Source: Didymodactylos carnosus (Eukaryota; Rotifera; Eurotatoria; Philodinida; Philodinidae). From it: 62,125 bases of DNA. Below are positions 1-11,548 of this stretch, in pieces. A program made the position numbers and the translations under genes. How positions within the stretch are numbered: the stretch's first letter is position 1; the number at the start of each line of letters is the position of its first letter. The notes under the pieces are model-generated. The model had not been told where the DNA came from and searched no databases. It saw only the letters and a list, made by a program, of their open reading frames with translations. The stretch is taken from the NCBI GenBank assembly GCA_905250885.1, contig CAJNOQ010000224.1, forward strand, positions 1-62,125, written 5' to 3'.

Positions 1-11
1 AACTTGTCGAC

Positions 12-137
12 AATCTTGAACTGCAAGATGATCTCAGAATCTTGACAGATATCGATAAATCTGCATAAGATCTTGAAAGAACTGAACAGAAACTTCCGAA
101 ATCTTTTAAGTTTTTATCAAGATCTGCAGTCAAGATT
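12..137. repeat. Inverted repeat in the first intron visible
   Basis: The segment at 12-29 (AATCTTGAACTGCAAGAT) pairs imperfectly with 122-137 (ATCTGCAGTCAAGATT). Short CTTGA/TCAAG words recur between them. It is probably a decayed foldback element. Nothing else was seen in 138-712 apart from the polypyrimidine acceptor at the end. Confidence 0.35.
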
Positions 138-712
138 TTTTACTTGGAGATATGGATGATGGATGCCAAGAAATGAAATTAGCTTCTCAAAACTTTAAGA
201 AATTTGTAATATTCTTAATATATAATGAAAAAATAATAACTATAAACTACATGATGGAATAGTCAAATATAACTGACCTTAGAACAACAACTGACAGTTT
301 TTTTCGGGATACTCAGAAAACGTGGTTATTAAGAATCATCACGGCTTGAAAATTTTGTAGAAAAATGTTAGATCTAGCTATTTGCAACGAATAAAAAAAA
401 TTCAAAGATAAAACAGCGAAGTCTTTTTAACGAATTGTTGAGGAAACACGAATAGTTACATAACTGATGATTAGCACAGTTATAGTACCCTAGATCACTT
501 ATATTCGTATCACAATTAAGTTTAAACTTTTTCTTCTTTAAAATGATACATAGAGCAAACATTTCTCTCCAAAATGAAATGTTTCACAGTTCGCTAATTA
601 TAACAATTTTCCTAGACACTCTAATATCAATTATTTAATTGATGCATACCAACTCTAAGTATGTTGCTCTTTGTTTGACACAAGAATATATTCGTTTGGT
701 TTTTTATTTTAG

Positions 713-1162
713 AATCATTACTTCGTCATCAAAAGGAAATCGAGGAGGTTACTCGTTCTCAATTAATTAAAATTGATAGTATTCAAATTTATAAACGACA
801 TAGGAATACTTTAAATTTAATCATTATTCCAATAGCACTTTCAATTATAGTACTCTTAGCTGTTATCGTGTTTGTGTTGAGAAAAATCAGGTATTTCAAT
901 AATAACAAAAAAATCTTGTAGTATAACTCAAAATATGCTATAAATATATATTTTATCTCTTTTCAACAGAGACAAACAAAAACGTAAATATATTTCAACC
1001 GAGTTAAAAAAACGAACGGAGATAGTGGCAAATCCAGAATTAGATGCCAGCATAAATGAACGCTTACTCTCTAATCCAGAGATAATGTCAACCATTTCAG
1101 AATATCCATCATCACATTTAGAAACATTACATGAACGTGCCTTTTCGGTTCCTATCATATAA
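713..1162 (+). CDS. 3' end of an unrecognised single-pass membrane protein (partial)
   Basis: Two terminal exons can be read: 713-890 (acceptor ends in TTTTAG, phase 2 entry) and 970-1162, ending in TAA at 1160-1162. The 79-bp intron between them has GT-AG ends. The encoded tail is a charged stretch (H-Q-K-E-I-E-E-V-T-R), then one strongly hydrophobic segment of about 20 residues beginning NLIIIPIALSIIVLLAVIV. A basic stop-transfer cluster (RKIRDKQKRK) and about 50 hydrophilic cytoplasmic residues follow. This is the layout of the C-terminus of a type I membrane protein. The 5' part lies before the window or in exons I could not recognise in 1-712. I do not recognise the family. The exon structure is well supported; the function is unknown. 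Confidence 0.6.
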
Positions 1163-4100
1163 TATGAAACATATGAATACAAGAGATAGGCTAATGTGCA
1201 ATGAATGTATATTTATTATTTGTTTGTATAGTTTAAAAAATAATAATATGTTTGAAAATGAAAAGAAAAACAACAAAAAGTCAAATTTTTATTATAAACG
1301 AAATCAATGGATTCTATAATTTGTTCTGTTTTTTTTTGTCTTTTAATTTTTGTAGTATAGAATTTAATTATCATATATATTTTCATTATTTGTACGCTTC
1401 TAATCAAAATAAAGAAAAGTTAATAATCGAATGATGTCATGGTGTAGAAGATATTATGCCTATTTTATATATTTTTATTTAAAAATTTCCCTTTATTACG
1501 TTTCTTCTCTCATTATGTAGTATCGACTGTTACATTTTACGTATTATAAACAAATAAATTTCAGTGAATTTGAAAGTGCACTAAGAGATGCTGTGTAAAA
1601 GAATAGAGCTTTATTTTTTTAAATACTGAAATAAAGTCTGAAAATATCGTTCTAATAATAAAATATTGAAAATTTCTTGCTATAAAAAAACATTTATTAC
1701 ACTAAAATATTGATTTATTATTAAACTAGACTATAAAGAGCAAAGTCATGCGACGCAGATAATTCTAATGCTGATCGAATTTCAAAGGATCTATTTGAGA
1801 ATAGCGACTTATTTCCAATAATTAAAACAGTACCTTATTTTATAAACAGAAAAACTATCTTAGTGCATTATATAATTTTTTTTATTTTTAGTTTTCTGAA
1901 GTAGTTCGAAATGAATTTAATAGTACATCCTAAAAACAATTGAAAATTTTTTTAAATTTTTATTTGAAAATCATGTAAATATCATTTGAAGAAAAATCTG
2001 TTTGATTTACAAGTGTATAGATTAATCCTGTTAATGCACTAGGACAGTTTAGCATGGAACTCTTTCTCCTCACAAATCTTTTAAAGACTCTGGAATGGAA
2101 CCTAATTCTTGAACCTATAACAAATTTGGTAGAACATGTTATTTTTTTTAGAGAGTACTACTATCCATTTCAAAAAAACGTTATCCATGAGTCATTTTCG
2201 AATAACTTTTGAACGATGGTTTATTAGCGAGATGTAGTTTTCACCAATCGACAACCAAGATCCGATCACATTATTCTTAGCAGTAAAGTTTTGAAACCAT
2301 TTTTTTCTGAAAATTCAAGCAATTCGATAACTCTGAAATTTGTAATAATAATAGATAAAGTTTTTACATGGCTGAATAGTCCAAAGTGTTCCCATCTCAC
2401 AATGGGAATCAAGTGAGATACTCATATCTAATCGTCTAATCTTACTATCGAATTTCTTTGAACAGACTAAAGGCTGTTTTATTGTTAATTGAAAAAAATC
2501 TTAAAAATCATTGGTACGTAGGCTATTGACCAAAATAATATTTCTTAACAGTGACAACTGATCGAACTAATCGTTGTGAACTAAAAAGAAGCACAGCACT
2601 ACATGCGATGAGTAAATAGTAAAATTATCGAGTTACTGTTGATTACTGACACATCAACAACATGGCGACAAGGCGATTGATGAAGCGAAAACAGATAAGA
2701 TAACAAAGTTATTTAAAAACCATTAGAAAATATCATCAGTTTCCTCCTCAATTGTTCATTGTTAATAAAAAAATAATTAATGTTTGATATTCATTATGGA
2801 ATGTGAAATTAGATCCAAGAAGGATATTAATCAAGGACACCACCCACGGGAAAATTTTAGTATATAAAACGGCGTGCACACCCGTGAATATCGTGAAAGG
2901 AACTGTGATCACACATGACCATCGTAAAATGATTTATCGCACATGATCACTAGTGAAAATCGTGCAACGGTGTTGTGAACATATGTGAAAAAAATTCTTA
3001 CTTGTGAACACGTGTGAACTTATAGAAAGTTCACACGTGGCCACGTATTTAATGTTACAACTGCACGATTCCAATGTAGTGAAACTTCGACAAAATTTCC
3101 CCATGAGCAGCTTCAACTGAAAATATCATTCTACTAGATTCTGCCATGCAGACTTCTTTGCATCTATTTTAAATATATTCAAATGCGGTAGTATTCAAAT
3201 GTTAGGTATGCAATTACTACCAATCGTCAACTTGAGAAAGAGTTTGTGCATCTATTAAAGATTAAAGACAAGTGGACAACTGGTATTTTATTTGAAAGTT
3301 TCGATATTTCTCATTTTGTCACAAGGCTGAAAACTGATAAATAACTACACGTAGACAGAATTTGAATGTCCTGTTTCGCGTATTTCAAAGATGTTCTCGT
3401 TTTACCTACAGATGTCTCACAATTACCGTTATTGAAATAGTAGTAAGAAATTAAGCGCAGATTTACCACTTGCTATAGTAACTCGTAATTTTATAATTAT
3501 TTTTAAATTTATTTTAGGCTGAGTAAGTAAAGAGAAGACTTCATGTAATTGATCATCATTATGCAGATAAAATATAACAAAATATTTTTTTAAAAGTGGA
3601 AATAATCCTAAAAGATAACTCGACAGTAACTACTATCCATAAACTTCAAAATAGAATGAACTCTGAGGTATTTTGAATAAAGTTAGACAGATAGATGATA
3701 GAGATCTACGATTTAAAAATCTTCTTCTTAACCCAGAAAGGCAATCTCTGGAAAACTTGTTGACAATTTAGAAATTTGAAATAGATATATATGGAATTTT
3801 TTTATCAATAGATAGTACAAAGTATTTTTTTCAACATGGGATTCAAACGAAGCCTTCATTCTCCATGGTTTAGATGTGGGTTCGCCTTTCCAGGAAGCCC
3901 CGGTGTAAGAAAACCTCAAACATGGCTGGAATTTAGATTATATACACTTTGTAAATATATAAAATAAAAAAGAAGTTTAGTGTCGCAAGAGTGTGAGATC
4001 TGGCCAAAGTTTCCGCTTACAGAAATGATTTCTTGTTGTTTTGCTTACAGTCACTATAGAAAACTGTAACTAACCAATAGAATTTAAGGATTAATACTTA

Positions 4101-4394
4101 TCACAAGACGATAAAAGGTCCCAACATTTCTTTTAAAACAATTTATAAATTGAATGTGTCATTTTCATGTTTTTATTTATGAATGTTCTCTCTAATCAAT
4201 AAAAATTGGATGCAACGAACGTTAAGTGCCGATTATTTGAATAATATAAAAAAAAGGCTCAAATTAGTCAAATTTTGTTTATCAGTACATTTTTTCTTAT
4301 TCTTAACGTAAACAAGGTCGCCTTATCCTAATATCTTTTTTTGTTTTATTTATAGTTATTTTATTTAATTCGTCTACATAAACTATAGAATATA
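1163..4394. other. Intergenic region without a supported gene
   Basis: This is AT-rich sequence between two plus-strand genes. AATAAA-like words near 1407, 1551 and 1630 could serve polyadenylation of the upstream gene, but none can be singled out. A GTGAA/CACGTG-rich patch with a strong hairpin lies at 2880-3060. The short ORFs here show no codon bias or recognisable domain. An acceptor-like TTTATAG around 4354 suggests that the next gene has a 5' UTR intron. Confidence 0.4.
3009..3039. repeat. Perfect 12-bp hairpin in a GTGAA-rich patch
   Basis: The arms CACGTGTGAACT (3009-3020) and AGTTCACACGTG (3028-3039) are exact reverse complements around a 7-nt loop. Related words (GTGAACA, GTGAAAA, CACACATGA) recur from 2880 to 3040. 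Function unknown. Confidence 0.6.
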
Positions 4395-4606
4395 ATGGAT
4401 GTTACAAAAGCTGGTGCAGAAAAAATAAAAAAAACCGTCACTGGTAAAAAAAAGCTCAAGATCATTTAGAAAAAGCAACTGATTCAAGTCATCGAACTAG
4501 TGATCGTATTGATTATGTATTAGACGCTGATAAACAGAAAGCAAAAGAACAAGAACACTGTACCAAAATAGACTGTCATACGACTGATCACAAGCATAAT
4601 CATTAA
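4395..4606 (+). pseudogene. Small hydrophilic protein, frame broken in an A run (LEA-like character, tentative)
   Basis: An ATG at 4395 opens a frame reading MDVTKAGAEKIKKTVTGKKK. The frame is lost at a run of eight A at 4446-4453. With nine A the frame would run on without a stop to TAA at 4604-4606, giving about 70 residues. The second part (starting AQDHLEKATDSS, ending DHKHNH) is rich in Lys, Asp, Glu and His and has no hydrophobic stretch. AATAAA follows the stop directly. The amphipathic, Lys/Ala/Asp/Glu-rich composition recalls small LEA-type or other disordered stress proteins, but no diagnostic repeat is present. It may be a real pseudogene, an allele difference or a homopolymer sequencing error. 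Confidence 0.4.
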
Positions 4607-4612
4607 AATAAA
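4607..4612 (+). promoter_or_regulatory. Polyadenylation signal AATAAA
   Basis: A canonical AATAAA begins on the base after the TAA stop of the small hydrophilic ORF. It would give a very short 3' UTR. Confidence 0.4.
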
Positions 4613-6631
4613 TGATATTTAATGAACTACATAAAACATTGTATATTTTGATTTGTAATACTATTCAAGCTTCAATATGGTTTTAGAATTAAATTTTCTG
4701 TTTTTGGCAAGGGACACTTCCAAAAGTTTAGGAAAACTTTTTAAACTAATATTATTTTTCCATGGAGATTTTTTTGCTCCATTTTGTGTCAAAATTTTTT
4801 CTAAACTTTTCGAAGTACCTACCTCTCGCCAAAAATAGAAAATCTTCTGGGTTATACAAGTGTGCTGGATACAAAAAAGCACTTTTCATCAACTTCAATT
4901 CAGCTTTATTTTTGTTTTCGGTGATATACAAACAAATATCGAGTTTTAAACATAGTCGTTCACCATGAAACTACATGAGTGTGTATCGTTTATTAGCTAA
5001 TAAAATAAAATAGATTAAAAATTTTTATTACTTTTCTAAACAGTCTATGATAAATTCATTCATTCTGACTTATTTTACCCAGTATTTTATACTTAGGTTT
5101 TTGTTCTTTTAACTAAATCTATGAAGCAAATACGGTACCAAACGCAAATATTTTTTAAACATAACAGACATTATCACAGATAAATCGTCGTTAAAGTCAC
5201 GAAGAAAAGAAGGATACTGCAGTTACTGATGTCGTTATAGAGTGCTGACCAATTAGATGTGCCAGTTTCGACTATTCCAATACCGTCCCTTCAATAATGA
5301 TCTTCCATGCCGATCATTCATCCCTTTATTGATTACCAATCTATCGCTCTTATCTGTGTAAGTCCTCTATATACTCTTACCAATTTTCTATTAGCTTTCT
5401 CACAAGGTAAAGGTATGTTATAACGTAGTAGGTTATTAAAAATGAGAATGGAAAACAAGTGTATGTTTCATGTTTACTCATCTATTATAATGCAATTATT
5501 CTGTAAGCAATTACTCTGTAAGAGATGAAAGAAGTTACATATATCGAATGCCATTAAAGTAATAAAAGCGAAGAAGAACATTCGTCATATAACACTGACA
5601 AGGTTAATATTCAACTACGCTCTACTTGTAGACATCAAGAAACGAGTAATTAGTAAGTGATAGAGAAACCGTGCAACTGAATGCTAATGTATAATAAATG
5701 AAACAATTATTAGCAGAGGATGATCCATTTGCGTTGACTTATAATTAGTTCATTTGGCGAACGATAACTGATTTTCATAAAATTTTCTATCATTTTATCA
5801 ACTTTAATCAATTTATTTCTCATCATAGGCAATTGTTTTATCATCAAATATTGATGATTCGAATTGTTTTATTGAGAAGTGATTAATAAATTAGAATTAC
5901 ATTGACTGACACTTATTTAACATGCAAAATTGAAAATGTAAATAGATATTAAAATTAAATTTTCTAAAAGTAATAATTTGATATTTAGATTAGAAATAAC
6001 CCTCAAATATTTCGACATTTTATATCGTGGTGTATGTGTAACAATCAAATAATTGAAGACCTTTGTTAGTATAGACTTGTTCAATCTACAGTTTCGGTTT
6101 TACTCAAGTTTTTTTATTTTGTTCATCTAGAAAATCTTGTTTTTTTCTCGTATATTTAGTATTTTTCATTGATATCTGTTAAATTGACTTTTTTATATCA
6201 AAATATTCCCTTTACCTTGTTCTAGACTCTGTTCTAAGCCATATTTAGTCTAATACTGCACTATAAATACAGATATGTAAATTGAAACAGTAGAAAAAAA
6301 CAAGAAAAAAGAAAATTAACGTGAATAATACTACTGTTAAATATACTGTACAAAAACCAAAAAAGAACATTCTCTTTCGAAAGAAGATAATTCGTTGAAA
6401 AAACACAAAAAAAAAATGTTTTATGCATCAAGTATTGTTAATCTTAAACAAAAAAAACAAAAGAAACAAAATATTCTAGCAAAAAGAAATGAGATTTTGC
6501 ACAGAAAATATAAAAATAGAAAGCACGTTGTTTTTCATTTGAAAAACAAAATATGTATACATAACAAAACACTATACTATATTTCTGAACGTGAATTGAA
6601 CAAACATAATTTCATCACCGGCAAAATCTTC
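4613..6631. other. Convergent intergenic region
   Basis: This is the space between the 3' ends of the plus-strand small ORF and the minus-strand exchanger gene. It is AT-rich with A and T runs. No conserved coding frame, tRNA-like fold or clear mobile element was recognised. Confidence 0.4.
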
Positions 6632-9600
6632 TTACAAACGAGTTGTTGTTCTTTTTTCACCATGTGCTTCATTACGAGCCGTTGGCGAAGAAGTCCTTAT
6701 TTCAACATCTGTCGATTGATGGCTACTATTACCGTCGTCTGATGTTCCTTCTTGTTCATTAACGTCAAATAAATTTTTTACACTTGGTTTTTGGGTATGA
6801 TCTTCCGGTTTTGTTGTTGTTGCATAGTTAAAATATTCAGGACTTGTGTAAGAACCAAATGCTGAAGCGATTAATGGTTGATCACTTGGGTGATCGTCTA
6901 AACGAAGGGGAATACCGGTCGAATCAATACTACTTCGCCAAGGAAACATTCGTTCAGCTGCAGTTGAACCACTTTGTTCTATTAAAAAAGGTTAAGAAAA
7001 AAAATAAACAATTTGTTATACAATTAATTTTTATAAAATAACGAAAGATTTACCTTCATTGTCAATTTTAATTACTGGTGGTGGTTTCATTTCGCTTATT
7101 CCTAAAATATAAAACAACATCGGGCTATTGAATTATTGTAAATAGTATATTTTTTTCTAGCACAATATTACGGTAAATCATAAAGTATCTAATTTCATCT
7201 TTTCACGTTAACAAATCTAAAAGTGTTTGTATACGTTGACAAACTATTTAGTACGTACTGGAATGTTGTTGGACAGGTTGCTGTTGTGTTTGTGTCATTA
7301 AGGGAGATGGTTGAGGAGAAGGCGATGAATTTCTTCTTCCTTGAGCAAGTGGTTGAGTTTCAAGAGGCGTTTTTGTTTGTTGACGATGCTGATGTGAAGT
7401 TTTTGATAATAATGTTGGAGAAGGCGTTGGTAAACTTCTTTTTCGTTTATCATTATTAGCTTGTTGAGGTGTAATTATTTTCGCTAATTTTCCTGTTTTA
7501 CTACGTTTGTGTTCTTTTGTTGTTTCTAATTTTGGTGGCATATACAGATGGCTACGATGATGTAATTGACGATCAAAACGATCAGAACGATCAGCAGGAA
7601 CTACAAGACGTGGACGACTTTCATCCTTACTACGTAAATGAATGGGAGCCTGAAGAACAAATAGAATACAAATAATATTAAAAAAAAACCAAAGATAAAT
7701 AAACTAAAAAGAAGTATAACACTTACTCTAGGACGAGCTATGAACATGTTAGCATCGAGAAAATGATGCATTTTAGCATCATCCAATTGTTGCTCGGATT
7801 GTTGAGCTTCGAAAAGCATTAGATCAGGAACAGTTTGCTCATGTTGTAAACTTAAAATAAGAAATGAATATAACAACTTTATTATTATCTTCGTAGTAAT
7901 ACGTAAATGAACACGAAATCAAATCGGTTGAATGAATGACTTGCAAGCAAAGATGGACGAATCACTTAAAGAATCATATAGAATTTTTTACTACTAAAAC
8001 GTTTCGAGCTACTTTTAGTAGTGTCCGATTCCGATGTGTTTGAGCTACAAAATGACATATTGCAATAAATTTTACTGTCTTCATAGATTCGGTCTAACTC
8101 CTGAAAAGCAACTGACTCGAAATTGCTTTTCAGGAGTTAGACCGAATCTATGAAGGCGGTAAAATTTATTGCAATATGTCATTTTGTAGCCCAAACACAT
8201 CGGAATCGAACGCTACTAAAAGTAGCTCGAAATGTTTTAACAGTAAAAAATTCTATATGATTCTTTAAGTGACTCACCCATTTGCAAGTTTTTTTTTAGA
8301 GAAAATATACTTTATATTTAAGTTAGAACTATGAAAAAGATCCGTCCGATATTTTCTAAAACTTTAAATTATAATTTCATTTTTTTTCAAACTTACTTCG
8401 CTGCAAATAATTGTGACATATTTGCATATGTACTTTCTGGTTTTAAACTAGCTGATGATGGTGATGGATGTACGGGCGGGACAAGACCTTTTGATGTATC
8501 ATGTAATTTCATGGCAGACTGCATATTTATCTTTTTAAATGTTTGTAATAATTTAATATCCATTTTTTCTTGTGGTGTTTCGCGTAATAACCAACGTTTA
8601 AAATAATTTCGATCGAGATTTCGACATCTAATATGAGAATATGAATTCATACAATCATTATACAAAATAAAAGATAGAAAGTTCAACTTTCAAGAGTATC
8701 AAATGATCTTAACCCTTTTGGGACGGGCGTGGTATATATATCACCTGGAGTATTTCTCAAAATTTGAGGATGATATATGTTTCAAATCAATCAAAAGTAA
8801 GTGGACATAGTCGGTTGAGTACTTTTCCTATGTTGGTACAGTAAATGATCAGTATTTCTAAAGTGTCGTAAACATCCACACTGTATTAAGTAGTTTATAA
8901 CATTACATAGTGAAGTATTCCCTCACTTTATCATACATTCTTTATTTAGATTTTTCTGATATATTCTAATACATCTAGATTGATATTTTTCTATTCTCCT
9001 GTATACATGTATATACATATAAGAGCTTTGCGTTCTCTTATCTATCGCCACTTGCCTCAAAAACAGCTGCCCCAAGGAAGTGTCATGTATGCTCTCATAC
9101 AATACAACGTGAAAAATCAATCAAATACACAAGATATCAGTGTGAAGGATGTAATGTTGGATTATGTATAACGAATTGTTTTCAAGCTTATCATACCTTA
9201 AAATACTTTTGATAATAATTTTTCATTGAATAAACATCTATTTTAACTCTAATAATAGGCTTAATTTTTTCAAAAAAAAAACCCCGTCCCCAAAGGGTTA
9301 AAGAATTGTCGAATATTCGAAAAAAAAAGAAAAGTGTTACATACTTGTCTCGTAATGAATTACTTCCACCACTGCCACTAATTTCTTCCAAACAAGTCAT
9401 CACATGATCCATCATCTACAACAATAAAAAAGTGACTATTTATTTTATTGAAAATTTAGTATAGGAGAAACTTTGATATATACCCTATTTGTAAGTTTAG
9501 CTGACATTGTTGGTTCTTCAATTTGTTTTCGTCTAACATTTAATAATTTGACTAATGGACCGATTGTGATACCCTAGAGAAAACAACATATTATATATTA

Positions 9601-11548
9601 TCAAAAATATAAATAAAACTCATTAAATTTCTTACTTGAATAAATACAGTAAAAAAGACGACAGCTATTGTAGCAGTAACAAATTCTTTTTTTCGTGGTA
9701 TTTTATTTTCATCTAAAATCAAGGCTAATGCAAATGCAATGGCTCCACGTAAACCACCATAACTCATTATTAACATATCAATACGAGTTAATTCTAATAA
9801 ACGCCAACAATTTGCAATATTAGCAAATATTGCTATACCTAGAATGAAATAGATATTTTAGATAAATTTTTTATTACAAATAGTTTTATATGTAATAATA
9901 CCAATAACTCGAAATACAAGACAAGCAAGTAATGTAATAAGAACAAATCCCGTATTCCATGAATGATGATCAGACACAGTTGATAAACCCATAAACATGA
10001 AAATAATCGTCTCCATTATACTTGATAACATTTTTAACACATATTCTGTAGTAGCATCCGATTTTTTCGATATATTAAACGATACATATTGTTTCATTAC
10101 CTAAAAAAAGATGAAAAAAAGAAAAGAAAGAAAGATTGAGTTATTACTGTTTCCTTCTTCTTTTTTCTTCAAATATATCAATATTTTCGACAATTTTATT
10201 ATATAAATTTATCGTTAAGTGTTGATTCTATTTAAATTAACTTGCATTAATCACTTGCAACATTTATACTGCTGATAACTTATTTTAAGAATATATGATA
10301 ATAATAATTTAACTTACCATGCCACAAAAAGTAATTCTAAAAAAAAAGACAATAAATTTTATAAAAATAATAAAAAATATTTAATAATTTTTTCTACATA
10401 CGCTAATATTCCAGATACAGAAACCATTTCAGATGTTAAATAGGATAAATAAGCATAAACAAGAATAATTAATGGTTCTAATACAGGTGTATGTTCAGTA
10501 AATTTTGTTGTAAAACAAGCCACAACTCCAAATATAATACCAATGAGAACACCACCAAGAGCAACAACAAAAAATGATAAACATCCAAGTACAATATCAA
10601 GTGGTATTAAATTTTCTTGTCCAATACGTGCAAATGCATCAAACATACGATATAATACCTAACATAAAATAAAAATAAAATATTTATCAATTAAAAATTT
10701 AACATATGATAGAAGAAAAATTTATTATATACCACAGAGACTGCATCATTGAGCAATGATTCACCAAAAACAACAATATATAACATATCATTGACATGAA
10801 TTTCTGTAAATGTTGCTAGAACAGCAACGGGATCAACAGCAGAAATAAGAGCGGCAAATACAAAACATGACAACATATCAAACTGTGTTCGACCAAATAA
10901 TGGTGTAAATGAAAAACCCCATAATGTTAAACCAATACAAATTGTATTAAATAATGTATTAACAATAGCTAACAATAATATAGTACCTAAATTATCAAAA
11001 AATGGACGATTTGGCATAAAATATCCAGCTTCTAATATAATGGGTGGTAATAAAAATAGAAAAAATGTATCCGAATTTAATACATAAGCTTTTTGTTCAG
11101 CCAAATGAGTAACATATAATAATGCACCAACAATTAAACCTAATATAATTAACAAACAACTTTCAGGAAATTTTTCTGTTAAACGATGTGATAAATGAAA
11201 ACCTAAAAAAAAAAGCAAAAAAAGAAATTTTATAAAATTATATCATATAAAATTGATCATTTTAAATTTAAAAATAGGATATAAAATTATTTTTTTTTCT
11301 AAATTTTAAAATAAAAATTTAAATTTTTATAAATAATCGAATACTTTACCAACTTTGGCTAATGAACCTAATAATATCCATAATGTAATTGCATAAACAT
11401 CCGAAACATGATCAAAATTAAATTCGGCTACATGAAAACGTTGTGGTTTAGCTGTATTATGAATATAAATTTGTTCTTTACAATAATATTTTTTAATAAT
11501 AATTCCAAATAATAAAATTAACAATATCACTTTTTTGTTCAAATACAT
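6632..11548 (-). CDS. SLC9A: Na+/H+ exchanger, plasma-membrane NHE type (SLC9A)
   Basis: Thirteen exons joined on the minus strand: 11350-11548, 10733-11202, 10402-10658, 10318-10336 (19 nt), 9902-10100, 9636-9838, 9484-9573, 9345-9415, 8397-8627, 7727-7850, 7259-7649, 7054-7101, 6632-6978. All junctions are GT-AG and the phases close to an 882-aa protein. It exchanges extracellular Na+ for cytosolic H+. A hydrophobic N-terminus may be a signal sequence. The region AKVGFHLSHRLTEKFPESC resembles NHE3-type exchangers. The inhibitor-site motif FFLFLLPPIILEAGYFMP is at 113-130, the acidic transport motif FGESLLNDAVSV at 212-223 (Asp219, Glu214) and SYGGLRGAIAF at 407-417. After about residue 480 comes a cytosolic regulatory tail: a basic helical part, then a Ser/Pro/Gln-rich disordered part. 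The length is close to vertebrate NHE1/NHE3. Introns 8 and 9 carry mobile elements. The subfamily call is tentative; the family is secure. Confidence 0.95.
7939..8289. mobile_element. Long foldback element in NHE intron 9
   Basis: The left arm 7939-8111 and right arm 8123-8289 are near-perfect reverse complements around an 11-nt loop. The outer ends are ACTTGCAA and TTGCAAGT. There is no coding capacity. It lies between exon 9 (8397-8627) and exon 10 (7727-7850) and accounts for most of the length of that intron. The transcript could fold into a hairpin of about 170 bp. Confidence 0.85.
8713..9297. mobile_element. piggyBac-like MITE (TTAA-flanked) in NHE intron 8
   Basis: It is flanked on both sides by TTAA (8709-8712 and 9298-9301). 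The left end is CCCTTTTGGGACGGG and the reverse complement of the right end is CCCTTTGGGGACGGG. TTAA duplication plus a CCCT start is the hallmark of piggyBac-family insertions. The 585-bp body encodes no transposase. A near-palindrome built on GTATATATATC follows the left end. Confidence 0.8.

Noticed and set aside
6395..6742. 115-residue Lys-rich plus-strand ORF
   Set aside because: A-rich low-complexity sequence overlapping the NHE terminal exon on the other strand; no family resemblance.
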